Assembly: GCA_021783895.1 (NCBI GenBank) | Contig: JAJXTJ010000071.1 | Location: 1-6,674 of the forward strand | DNA length: 6,674 bases | Direction of reading: 5' to 3' | Source of the DNA: Pseudomonadota bacterium | GTDB lineage: Bacteria > Pseudomonadota > Gammaproteobacteria > Burkholderiales > Sulfuricellaceae | In this document: in pieces, positions 1 through 5,770 of the stretch | Position numbering within the stretch: the first letter of the stretch is position 1 | How the letters are laid out: each line of letters begins with the position of its first letter | The notes under the pieces: generated by a model | Seen by the model: only the letters and a program-made list of their open reading frames with translations | Databases searched by the model: none | What the model was told of the DNA's origin: nothing | Made by a program: the position numbers and the translations under genes

Positions 1-60
1 ATCGAGCGAGGCCAGGACACGTTCGAAACGGCAAAAGAGATTATCGTCCCGGCAAACTAA
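1..60 (+). CDS. 3' end of an upstream gene (partial, unidentified; possibly ccoG or ccoH)
   Basis: Frame 1 is open from the window edge to a TAA at 58-60 and encodes 19 residues ending in ETAKEIIVPAN. The gene lies directly upstream of ccoI on the same strand. In cbb3 oxidase clusters that place is usually taken by ccoG (polyferredoxin-like accessory protein) or ccoH. Some CcoG proteins end in a short extended strand followed by 'VP', which fits loosely, but 19 residues are too few for identification. Frame 2 is also open across this stretch. Frame 1 is preferred because frame 2 gives a basic, low-information peptide that runs into a repeat. Confidence 0.4.
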   Translation: MERGQDTFETAKEIIVPAN

Positions 61-62
61 TC

Positions 63-122
63 AACGGACATGGCGAGAAGCGATGACCATAATTCGGGGC
101 GGCGCTTCTCACCGTGTCCGTT
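63..122 (+). other. Long imperfect stem-loop between the upstream gene and ccoI
   Basis: The arms at 63-82 and 103-122 are 20 nt each and pair at 18 positions, plus one U-G wobble (71/114) and one C-A mismatch (74/111). The loop is 20 nt (83-102). It begins 3 nt after the upstream stop codon, which is where a terminator or mRNA 3'-end stabiliser would sit. The right arm is followed by TTCCCTCTCT and not by a T run, so it is not a canonical intrinsic terminator. It could instead attenuate or stabilise the message between the upstream gene and ccoI. Confidence 0.6.
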
Positions 123-188
123 CCCTCTCTCCTACCTCTCCCCCAGAGGGGGAGAGTGACGAGGTATCGCTTCGCGATGTTCACGTAA
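121..188 (+). repeat. Short interspersed repeat, copy A, abutting the ccoI start codon
   Basis: It contains a 9-bp perfect hairpin, CTCTCCCCC at 136-144 and GGGGGAGAG at 148-156 with loop AGA. This is followed by a conserved tail starting ATCGCTTCGCGA (166-177) and ending in ACGTAA directly before the ATG at 189. The same order (pyrimidine-rich stretch, CCC/GGG hairpin, ATCGCTNCGCGA, GTT..ACGT, AA, ATG) occurs on the minus strand before ftsE (5771-5835). About 20 of 24 tail positions agree. Read in frame 2, copy A gives SLRDVHVNE, and the ftsE copy gives SLREFYVK in the matching frame, so the two are homologous. The outer limit is uncertain. Confidence 0.65.
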
Positions 189-2600
189 ATGAGTAGCGCC
201 GAAAAGTCGTGTTACCACTGCGCCCTGCCAGTTCCGGTCAGTGCGCATTATCCCGTAATCATTCAAGGCGAGTCGCACGAGATGTGCTGCCGTGGCTGCC
301 AAGCGGTGGCGCAGACCATCGTTGACAACGGGCTGGCCGACTATTACCGGCATCGTACCGCATTGCCCGGCGTTGGCCGCGAAGTGGTACCGGAAGAAGT
401 GCAGAAGCTGGCGCTTTACGACCACCCCGGCATCCAGAAAAGTTTTGTCAGGCAAGAAGGCGAGCACGTCAAGGAAGCCTCCCTGATCCTCGAAGGCATT
501 ACCTGCGCCGCCTGTATCTGGCTCAACGAGCGTCACCTCAAGCAGTTGCCGGGCGTGTTGCAGGTTCAGGTCAACTACGCCACTTACCGCGCCCGCATTA
601 CCTGGGACGACCAGTCGATTCATCTCAGCAAGATACTGGAAGAAATTCAGTTGCTCGGCTACAACGCTCACCCCTTCAGCGCCGAACGCCAGGAAAGCCT
701 GCGCCGAAAGCGGCGGGCAAAAGATCTGCGCAGGATCGCCGTTGCCGGACTATCCGCTGGCCAGGTGATGATGCTCGCGGTGGCGCTGTACGCCGGCGCC
801 GCATTCGGCATGGAGGACAGCACGGCTGCTCTGCTGCGCTATTTCAGCCTGGCGCTGACGCTGCCGGTGGTGTTCTATGTGGCTTTGCCGTTCTACCAGA
901 GTGCCTGGAATGCCTTGCTCGGGAAGCGCCTGAACATGGACGTGCCGGTTTCCCTGGCCGTGGTCGGCGCTTTCGTCGGCAGCGCCTGGTCCACGCTACG
1001 GGGCCACGGTGTGGTGTACTACGACGCCATTACCATGTTCAGCCTGTTCCTGCTTTCCAGCCGTTTTCTTGAACACGGCGCCCAGGAAAGGTCTGTCGAA
1101 GCGGCGGAAAACCTGCTCAAGCTCGCGCCGGCAATGGCCACCAAGGTATTGGATGGCGGCCAGCACCAGCCGGTGCCTGTGCTGGAATTGAACGAGGGGG
1201 ACACCATCCTGACCAAGCCGGGCGAATCCATCGCCGCTGACGCCGAAGTGATCGAAGGCGAGAGCACGGTGGATGAGGCGCTGTTGACCGGCGAGAGCCG
1301 TCCGGTGCCGAAGCACGCCGGGGCGCGGGTGATCGCCGGCAGCATAAATCTGGAAGGGCCGCTGCTGCTGTGCGTGACCGGGGTGGGTGAAAACACCGTG
1401 CTGGCGGGTATCGTCCGTCTGCTTGACCGGGCGGTGGCGGAGAAACCGCGCCTGGCGCAGCTTGCCGATCGGGTTGCGGGCCATTTCACGGTCGGACTGC
1501 TGATACTGACGGCGATAGTCGGCGCCGTCTGGTGGTGGCTGGAGCCTGGGCAGGCAATGGGGATCATGTTATCGGTGCTGGTGGTGACCTGTCCGTGCGC
1601 ATTGTCGCTCGCCGCGCCTACGGCCTTCGCCGCTGCCGGCTCGCACCTGCTGCGGCACGGCATATTGCTGACGCGCGGCCACGCTCTGGAAACCCTGGCC
1701 AAGGTCAATCATGTCGTCTTAGACAAGACGGGTACCCTCACCTATGGCAAGCCGGTACTGCAGCGCACCGTCACATTTTCCGGGGTGGACGAAGAGCGCA
1801 GCCTGTTGCTCGCGGCCAGCCTGGAACAGGCTTCGGAGCATCCTCTGGCGCAGAGTTTTCTGAGCCGGGTCGTCGGTCCTGATTTGATTGCGGTTCAGGA
1901 AGCACAGAACCTGCCGGGTAAGGGAGTGAGCGGCGTCATCGCCGGTGTGCGTTATACCCTGGGCAATGCTGCCTTGTCGGGATTCCAGCCGATGACCCTG
2001 CCGAGCGATCTGCCTGAAGGGGCAACTCGGGTGTGGTTGTGTGACGAGCGGCGTGCCATGGCGGTATTCGTGCTGTCCGATGGTCTGCGGCCACAGGCCG
2101 GCGAGCTGGTCGGGCAGCTCAAGGCGGCGGGGGTGCAGGTTACCATCCTGAGCGGCGACACAGCCGAAGCGGTGGGCCACGTTGCCGCCGAGGCCGGGAT
2201 CGAATCCTGGCAGGCCGCGCTGCGACCGGAAGACAAACTCAAGGCGCTACGCGAACTTCAGCAGCGCGGCAATGTCGTAGCCATGGTGGGTGACGGCGTC
2301 AACGATGCGCCGGTGCTGGCCGGGGCCGATGTGTCCATCGCCATGGGCGGCGGCACCCAAGTTGCGCGGGCCAGCAGCGACATTGTATTATTGACGGAAA
2401 ATTTGCTGGATATCCAGTGCGCACTGAAGACTGGCCATGCGAGTATCGCCGTGATGCGTCAGAATTTCGCGTGGGCGGTCGTTTACAATCTGTTCGCGTT
2501 GCCCTTTGCTGCGCTCGGCATGATTCCGCCGTGGCTTGCCGCCATCGGCATGTCGACCAGCTCGCTGGTGGTGGTGCTGAACGCGTTGCGCTTGCGCTGA
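189..2600 (+). CDS. ccoI: CcoI/FixI-type copper-translocating P1B-type ATPase for cbb3 oxidase assembly
   Basis: This 803-residue inner-membrane pump exports Cu(I) to the periplasmic side, where it is needed for maturation of the cbb3 oxidase CuB centre. In order it shows: an N-terminal cysteine domain typical of CcoI (CYHC at 8-11, CCRGC at 33-37); an HMA domain with GITCAAC (103-109); membrane helices from about 184; the actuator TGES (367-370); the transport motif CPC (468-470); the phosphorylation motif DKTGT with Asp512; the HP pair (551-552); GDGVND (701-706); YN (766-767) and MSTSS (788-792), the last two typical of Cu(I) pumps. The length is normal. ATG 189 is the first possible start because an in-frame TAA occupies 186-188 and the conserved cysteines begin at residue 8. 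No Shine-Dalgarno sequence is visible: the interspersed repeat abuts the ATG. ccoS follows after 16 bp, surely in the same operon. The subfamily call rests on the Cys-rich N-terminus and on ccoS. Confidence 0.96.
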   Translation: MSSAEKSCYHCALPVPVSAHYPVIIQGESHEMCCRGCQAVAQTIVDNGLADYYRHRTALPGVGREVVPEEVQKLALYDHPGIQKSFVRQEGEHVKEASLILEGITCAACIWLNERHLKQLPGVLQVQVNYATYRARITWDDQSIHLSKILEEIQLLGYNAHPFSAERQESLRRKRRAKDLRRIAVAGLSAGQVMMLAVALYAGAAFGMEDSTAALLRYFSLALTLPVVFYVALPFYQSAWNALLGKRLNMDVPVSLAVVGAFVGSAWSTLRGHGVVYYDAITMFSLFLLSSRFLEHGAQERSVEAAENLLKLAPAMATKVLDGGQHQPVPVLELNEGDTILTKPGESIAADAEVIEGESTVDEALLTGESRPVPKHAGARVIAGSINLEGPLLLCVTGVGENTVLAGIVRLLDRAVAEKPRLAQLADRVAGHFTVGLLILTAIVGAVWWWLEPGQAMGIMLSVLVVTCPCALSLAAPTAFAAAGSHLLRHGILLTRGHALETLAKVNHVVLDKTGTLTYGKPVLQRTVTFSGVDEERSLLLAASLEQASEHPLAQSFLSRVVGPDLIAVQEAQNLPGKGVSGVIAGVRYTLGNAALSGFQPMTLPSDLPEGATRVWLCDERRAMAVFVLSDGLRPQAGELVGQLKAAGVQVTILSGDTAEAVGHVAAEAGIESWQAALRPEDKLKALRELQQRGNVVAMVGDGVNDAPVLAGADVSIAMGGGTQVARASSDIVLLTENLLDIQCALKTGHASIAVMRQNFAWAVVYNLFALPFAALGMIPPWLAAIGMSTSSLVVVLNALRLR

Positions 2601-2616
2601 TTGAGGACGTTAAGAA

Positions 2617-2802
2617 ATGACACAGATACTGATCTATTTGCTGGGTATGGCTGCGGTGATGGTCCTTATCGCCGGGGGCGGCATTTTCTGGGCGATCAAG
2701 AATGGTCAGTTCGATGACATGGAAGGCCCTGCCCAGCGCATCCTGATGGATGATGACGACCCCCGCATTCCGCGCTACTCGAATTCAAAATCGAAACAAT
2801 AA
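2617..2802 (+). CDS. ccoS: CcoS, cbb3-type cytochrome oxidase assembly protein
   Basis: This 61-residue protein has one N-terminal membrane helix (about residues 4-27, ending GGGIFWAI). The family motif follows, NGQFDDMEGPAQRIL with an acidic DDDDP run, and then a polar basic tail. CcoS proteins have this length and layout and are needed to obtain active cbb3 oxidase with its heme and copper cofactors; their exact biochemical role is unclear. The start has GAGG at 2603-2606, about 10 nt upstream of the ATG, inside the 16-bp gap after ccoI. No terminator is seen directly after the stop, so transcription could continue into the small gene at 2930. Confidence 0.95.
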   Translation: MTQILIYLLGMAAVMVLIAGGGIFWAIKNGQFDDMEGPAQRILMDDDDPRIPRYSNSKSKQ

Positions 2803-2917
2803 CTTGACGATAAGTTGACGTAGCAGGTGGAATGGGGGGAAAGGTTGAGCTAGACTTTATCTATGTTCAGACTTGTTTTGGTGATTTGGTAGCGGTCTTT
2901 GAATATGTTTTTTTATT

Positions 2918-2923
2918 GAGGAG
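2918..2923 (+). promoter_or_regulatory. Strong Shine-Dalgarno sequence for the 26-codon gene
   Basis: GAGGAG lies 6 nt upstream of the ATG at 2930 and is followed by an A-rich spacer. It is the best ribosome-binding site in the window, better than those of ccoI, ccoS, ftsX and ftsE, and it is the main reason to regard the short reading frame as translated. Confidence 0.75.
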
Positions 2924-2929
2924 AAGAAA

Positions 2930-3010
2930 ATGGACAAATTGGTGCTGCCTATCGTGGTGGCTTTGTTGGTTTGGAGTTATATCAGTTTTTTTTCCGTGAT
3001 TCTGGCCTGA
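2930..3010 (+). CDS. Predicted single-helix membrane micropeptide, 26 aa
   Basis: The frame encodes 26 residues: MDKLVLPIVVALL, then VWSYISFFSVILA, then TGA. After a short MDK head, almost the whole peptide is one hydrophobic helix with a central WSY and two Phe. An in-frame TGA at 2900-2902 rules out an upstream extension. The Shine-Dalgarno sequence is very strong, and a strong intrinsic terminator begins 15 nt after the stop, so the gene is framed like a real transcription unit. It lies 127 bp after ccoS. Small one-helix subunits are known in terminal oxidases (CcoQ and CcoM in cbb3, CydX in bd), so a role as an oxidase accessory subunit is a reasonable guess but only a guess. I do not recognise the sequence. 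No clear sigma-70 promoter is seen in 2803-2929, so it may be co-transcribed with ccoIS or use a specialised promoter. Confidence 0.65.
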   Translation: MDKLVLPIVVALLVWSYISFFSVILA

Positions 3011-3025
3011 CCCGGCTCGGATGCC

Positions 3026-3062
3026 AAAAAAGGCGGGGCTCGTTTAGCACCCCGCCTTTTTT
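3026..3062. terminator. Bidirectional intrinsic terminator between the micropeptide gene and rpoH
   Basis: A perfect 13-bp inverted repeat has arms at 3026-3038 (A6 GGCGGGG) and 3050-3062 (CCCCGCC T6) around an 11-nt loop. With an A run on one side and a T run on the other it can end transcription in both directions. It lies 15 nt after the micropeptide stop and 12 nt after the rpoH stop, the two genes being convergent. Confidence 0.92.
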
Positions 3063-3074
3063 GTTGTGGTGAGG

Positions 3075-3938
3075 TCAGACGGCCACGGCCACAATGGTCG
3101 TCTTCATTTTCTGCAAGGCTTTTTGCTCAATCTGGCGAATGCGTTCCGCGGACACGCCATACTCAGCAGCGAGCTCATGCAGCGTGGCGCTCTTATTATC
3201 GGTCAGCCAGCGCGCCTCGATGATGCGGCGGCTGCGATCGTCGAGACCCCGCAACGCGCTGGACAGGCCGTGCTCGCGCAACTGGCAGGTTTGCTCCTGT
3301 TCCAGCAGGGCTGCGGGTTCATTGGTCGCGTCGGCAGCGAGATAGGTGATCGGGCCGGTGCCTTCATCCTCGTCACCGCCGTGGGTTTCCATGGAAACAT
3401 CCTGACCGCCCATGCGGCTTTCCATTTCCACGACTTCTTCCGGCCTCACGCCCAAGTCCTTGGCGATGCTGTTAACCTCATCCGGGCCGAGGTAGCCGAG
3501 CCCCTTTTTCATGCTGCGCAGATTGAAAAACAGTTTGCGCTGCGCCTTGGTGGTGGCGACCTTGACCAGTCGCCAGTTGCGCAGAATGTATTCATGCATT
3601 TCGGCACGGATCCAGTGGATGGCAAAGGAAACCAGGCGCACGCCGCGCTCGCTGTCGAAGCGGCGCACGGCTTTCATCAGTCCGATGTTGCCTTCCTGAA
3701 TCAGGTCCGCCTGGGGCAGGCCGTAACCCATGTATCCCCGTGCGATGTTCGCAACCACGCGCAGGTGCGAAACCACCAGCATCCGCGCTGCTTCCACGTC
3801 GTTGTCGCGCTTCAGCCGCAACGCCAGCTCGCGTTCTTCCTCGGCGCTCAGTACCGGCATCGCCTTGACTGACTGGATATAGCTCTCAAGGCTGCCAACT
3901 GCGGAAGGGGTGGGGATGGCCAACAAAGCATTCGTCAT
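3075..3938 (-). CDS. rpoH: RpoH, heat-shock sigma factor sigma-32
   Basis: This 287-residue sigma factor directs RNA polymerase to heat-shock promoters. Sigma region 2 shows [18 protein letters not shown] (78-95) and then [20 protein letters not shown] (103-122). The RpoH box QRKLFFNLR (133-141), diagnostic of sigma-32 and linked to chaperone/FtsH control, is intact. Region 4.2 carries the helix-turn-helix [20 protein letters not shown] (252-271). The length matches the family. The start at 3938 has GGAGGAA (3946-3952) at good spacing. Upstream genes on the same strand are ftsE and ftsX, the usual order in Proteobacteria, but own promoters and a CIRCE operator lie in the 270-bp gap. The terminator at 3026-3062 ends the transcript. 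The predicted leader from the proximal promoter is only about 17 nt, too short to hold a long 5' thermosensor by itself. Confidence 0.97.
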   Translation of the reverse strand: MTNALLAIPTPSAVGSLESYIQSVKAMPVLSAEEERELALRLKRDNDVEAARMLVVSHLRVVANIARGYMGYGLPQADLIQEGNIGLMKAVRRFDSERGVRLVSFAIHWIRAEMHEYILRNWRLVKVATTKAQRKLFFNLRSMKKGLGYLGPDEVNSIAKDLGVRPEEVVEMESRMGGQDVSMETHGGDEDEGTGPITYLAADATNEPAALLEQEQTCQLREHGLSSALRGLDDRSRRIIEARWLTDNKSATLHELAAEYGVSAERIRQIEQKALQKMKTTIVAVAV

Positions 3939-3945
3939 AAAATTA

Positions 3946-3952
3946 TTCCTCC
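3946..3952 (-). promoter_or_regulatory. Ribosome-binding site of rpoH
   Basis: The minus strand reads GGAGGAA seven nt before the rpoH ATG (3936-3938), followed by an AT-rich spacer. It fixes the start at 3938. Confidence 0.85.
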
Positions 3953-3962
3953 AATGAGTTTA

Positions 3963-3992
3963 ATTCTAGCACTCGGAGAGTGAGAGTGCCAA
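3963..3992 (-). promoter_or_regulatory. Proximal sigma-70 promoter of rpoH (P1), embedded in CIRCE
   Basis: On the minus strand, -35 TTGGCA (3987-3992) and -10 TAGAAT (3963-3968) are separated by 18 bp; each differs from consensus at one position. The predicted transcription start is near 3955, giving a leader of about 17 nt that just includes the ribosome-binding site. The promoter coincides almost exactly with the CIRCE element. Confidence 0.7.
3966..3992 (-). promoter_or_regulatory. CIRCE operator (HrcA binding site) upstream of rpoH
   Basis: The plus strand reads CTAGCACTC (3966-3974), a 9-nt spacer, and GAGTGCCAA (3984-3992). The CIRCE consensus is TTAGCACTC-N9-GAGTGCTAA, so 16 of 18 positions match and the spacer is exactly 9. 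The site covers the spacer and both hexamers of P1, so bound HrcA should exclude RNA polymerase. HrcA is known to repress groESL through CIRCE and is inactivated by heat. From memory, comparative genomics has predicted CIRCE on rpoH in some betaproteobacteria. Confidence 0.9.
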
Positions 3993-4014
3993 AAAATTGA
4001 AAAAGTTTCGGCGC

Positions 4015-4043
4015 ATTATACCGCACGGCAAAATCGATGCCAG
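4015..4043 (-). promoter_or_regulatory. Second candidate sigma-70 promoter of rpoH (P2)
   Basis: On the minus strand, -35 CTGGCA (4038-4043) and a perfect -10 TATAAT (4015-4020) are separated by 17 bp. It lies upstream of CIRCE, so an HrcA complex could act only as a roadblock to it. The -35 matches consensus at 4 of 6 positions. Confidence 0.5.
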
Positions 4044-4087
4044 ACTAATATTGTCAACTATACCGATCCATGGTAATATTAGTCAAC
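4043..4087. repeat. Paired TAATATT / GTCAAC repeats upstream of rpoH
   Basis: GACTAATATT (4043-4052) and AATATTAGTC (4075-4084) form a perfect 10-bp inverted repeat. The same stretch also holds a direct repeat, TAATATT-GTCAAC (4046-4058) and TAATATT-A-GTCAAC (4074-4087), offset by 28-29 bp, or nearly three helical turns. It is AT-rich in a GC-rich surrounding and overlaps promoter P3, so it could be an operator for an unknown regulator. Chance similarity within AT-rich DNA is possible. Confidence 0.4.
4057..4086 (-). promoter_or_regulatory. Third candidate sigma-70 promoter of rpoH (P3)
   Basis: On the minus strand, -35 TTGACT (4081-4086) and -10 TATAGT (4057-4062) are 18 bp apart, each with 5 of 6 consensus positions. 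It overlaps the inverted and direct repeats at 4043-4087 and lies just downstream of the REP pair. Confidence 0.45.
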
Positions 4088-4096
4088 AATTATATT

Positions 4097-4151
4097 CCAG
4101 GAGCGGCCTTGGCCGCGATTGGTGGCTATCGCAGCCAAGGCCGCTCCTACA
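4097..4151. repeat. REP-type palindromic pair (BIME-like) between ftsX and rpoH
   Basis: Two head-to-head units, AGGAGCGGCCTTGGCCGCGA (4099-4118) and its inverse at 4129-4150, share a perfect 15-bp inverted repeat (4099-4113 with 4134-4148). Each unit also folds on itself through GCGGCC/GGCCGC or its near copy. The form (G)TAGGAGCGGC..GCCGCGA is that of REP elements spread in many Proteobacteria by REP-associated tyrosine transposases. Placed 58 bp after the ftsX stop, the pair could end or stabilise the ftsEX message; no other terminator is visible there. Confidence 0.8.
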
Positions 4152-4208
4152 GTGGCATCGCAATTTTTACGAAACGCGCGGGACAATCCCGGTTTATTGG
4201 CAAGGAGC

Positions 4209-5120
4209 TTACGCTCTGGGCTCGATTCGGCTTAAATGCCTTCCCACCGCCAGAAAAGCGCCGAGCCAGCCGAGCAGGGAGGAAAACAGCAGCAGGCTGA
4301 GTATATCGCCAGTACCCAGTGGGAGTAGGTGAAATTGCGCGGCGTAGAGTTTTGCCAGGTCGGCTATGCCGACGTTGAGCAGTTGCAGGCCAAGGCTGAC
4401 GATGAGCCAGGCGGCGAGACCGCCGCCCAGGCCCTGAAGTATTCCGTGGTAAAGGAAGGGGCGGCGGATGAAGGCATCGGTCGCCCCGATCAGCGTGCTG
4501 ATCTCGATTTCTTCGCGCTGAGACAGGATTTGCAGACGGATGGTATTGCTGGTGATTACCACCAGCGCAAAGCCGAGCAGGGCGGCAAGAATCAGGGTGA
4601 CATCGCGACCGAGGCGCATTATGGCGTTAAGGCGTTCCGCCCAGGCGGTGTCCAGCAGTACCTTGTCCACTTTGGGCAACTTCGTTAGCTCGCTGCGCAG
4701 ATTCTCGAGCTCATCAGAGTTGATGCTTTTGGGCTCGATCACGAAGGCGTCGGGTAGCGGGTTCCGCTCCAGACCCGCCGCCACGTCGACAAGCCCCGTG
4801 CTTTGCAGCAGTTCCTGCAACGCCTGATCGCGCGGGATGAAGCGGAATTGTTTGATGGCATGGAGTCCCTTCAGCCGCAACTCGACCTGTCTGGCATTGC
4901 CGGCATCTGCGCCAGTAGACAGGAACACGGTGATCTGGGGCTCCAGTCTGACGTTGTCGGCAACAACCTTGATGTTCTCGATCAGCGTATAAAGGCCAAG
5001 CGGCAGGCTGAGCGTGACGCCAAAGACGAGCATGGCGAGCAGGCTGGAAAAAGGCGCACGGGCGAAGCGACCGAGGATCAGCCCCAGAGCGCGGCGGTGT
5101 TGGCTGAACCAGTTCATCAT
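4209..5120 (-). CDS. ftsX: FtsX, cell-division ABC transporter permease subunit
   Basis: This 303-residue inner-membrane partner of FtsE activates periplasmic peptidoglycan hydrolases (through EnvC-type regulators in E. coli) during septation. The layout is that of FtsX: a short cytoplasmic head, membrane helix about 24-46, an extracytoplasmic domain (about 50-170, with conserved NPLPDAFVI at 120-128), and three further helices near 172-194, 223-247 and 272-292. The conserved cytoplasmic segment REEIEISTLIGATDAFIRRP (202-221) follows helix 2. The ATG at 5118-5120 overlaps the ftsE stop as ATGA, so translation is coupled; a second Met codon follows at once. GGGAG inside the end of ftsE can serve as ribosome-binding site. 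It stops 270 bp before rpoH, with a REP pair between. Confidence 0.96.
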   Translation of the reverse strand: MMNWFSQHRRALGLILGRFARAPFSSLLAMLVFGVTLSLPLGLYTLIENIKVVADNVRLEPQITVFLSTGADAGNARQVELRLKGLHAIKQFRFIPRDQALQELLQSTGLVDVAAGLERNPLPDAFVIEPKSINSDELENLRSELTKLPKVDKVLLDTAWAERLNAIMRLGRDVTLILAALLGFALVVITSNTIRLQILSQREEIEISTLIGATDAFIRRPFLYHGILQGLGGGLAAWLIVSLGLQLLNVGIADLAKLYAAQFHLLPLGTGDILSLLLFSSLLGWLGAFLAVGRHLSRIEPRA

Positions 5121-5770
5121 ATCGATAGCTCTCCCTGCTTCAGGTGCAACACCCGGCTGCTGTAGCGTGCGATCAGCGAATCGTCATGGGTGGAGATCAG
5201 CAGGGTGACGCCAACCTGGTTGAAGGATTTGAACATTTCCATGATGTTGGCAGCATAATCGGCGTCGAGATTGCCGGTAGGCTCATCGGCCAGCACGATG
5301 GCCGGGCGGTTGATGATCGCCCGCGCAATGCACAGGCGCTGCTGCTCGCCGCCGGAAAGGGAAATCGGATTCGTCTTTTCCAGGCCCAGCAGCTTCACCT
5401 TGTCGAGTGCGGCGCGAGCGCGCTTCATGCTTTCGGCGCGCGGCAGACCGGCAATATCCAGCGGCAGAAGGACATTTTCCAGCACGTTGCGGTCGTAGAG
5501 CAATTTGTGATCCTGGAAGATCAGGCCGAGGTTACGGCGCAGGAAGGGGACGGCGCTGCGGCGCAGATTGCGGATGTTCTGGCCGCTTACCACCACACTG
5601 CCGGACGAGGGTTTCTCGATTGCGGCCACCAGTTTCAGCAACGTGCTCTTGCCGGCGCCGGTCGGCCCGGTGATGAAGACCATTTCGCCGGGCTGGATGG
5701 TGAAGCTGAGGTTTTTCAGCGCCTCATGGCCGCCGGGGTAGCGTTTGTAGACTTGGCTGAAGTTGATCAT
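5117..5770 (-). CDS. ftsE: FtsE, cell-division ABC transporter ATPase subunit
   Basis: This 217-residue cytoplasmic ATPase pairs with FtsX at the divisome and powers control of cell-wall hydrolases. It is a complete ABC nucleotide-binding domain: Walker [10 protein letters not shown] (35-43), Q-loop Gln86 in LIFQDHKLL, signature LSGGEQQR (138-145), Walker B IVLADE (158-163) followed by PTGNLD, and switch His195 in STHD. The length is usual for FtsE. The ATG at 5768-5770 overlaps the TGA of the upstream toxin frame as ATGA. The sequence before the ATG is the tail of an interspersed repeat and has no good Shine-Dalgarno sequence, so initiation probably depends on translation of the upstream frame. 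In many Proteobacteria ftsY precedes ftsE; here a toxin-antitoxin module does. Expression may come from the module promoter (6446-6474) or from a weaker one inside the toxin gene. Confidence 0.97.
   Translation of the reverse strand: MINFSQVYKRYPGGHEALKNLSFTIQPGEMVFITGPTGAGKSTLLKLVAAIEKPSSGSVVVSGQNIRNLRRSAVPFLRRNLGLIFQDHKLLYDRNVLENVLLPLDIAGLPRAESMKRARAALDKVKLLGLEKTNPISLSGGEQQRLCIARAIINRPAIVLADEPTGNLDADYAANIMEMFKSFNQVGVTLLISTHDDSLIARYSSRVLHLKQGELSI

Noticed and set aside
103..130. Intrinsic terminator after the upstream gene
   Set aside because: The stem is long, but the sequence after it is TTCCCTCTCT and lacks the T run required for intrinsic termination.
83..196. 37-codon frame before ccoI as a real protein gene
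   Set aside because: It is mostly a translation of the repeat and has only a weak ribosome-binding site; kept only as a possible coupling leader in the findings.
996..1708. Two minus-strand open frames inside ccoI
   Set aside because: Both lie wholly within the conserved ATPase core and show shadow-frame composition.
3066..3872. Long open frame on the plus strand, 268 codons, antisense to rpoH
   Set aside because: The opposite strand encodes an intact sigma-32 with all motifs; the antisense product is a His/Ala/Gln-rich composition typical of GC-rich shadow frames.
4051..4079. Plus-strand promoter TTGTCA-17-TAATAT
   Set aside because: It would transcribe into the REP pair and against ftsX with no gene to serve; the -10 matches only 4 of 6 positions.
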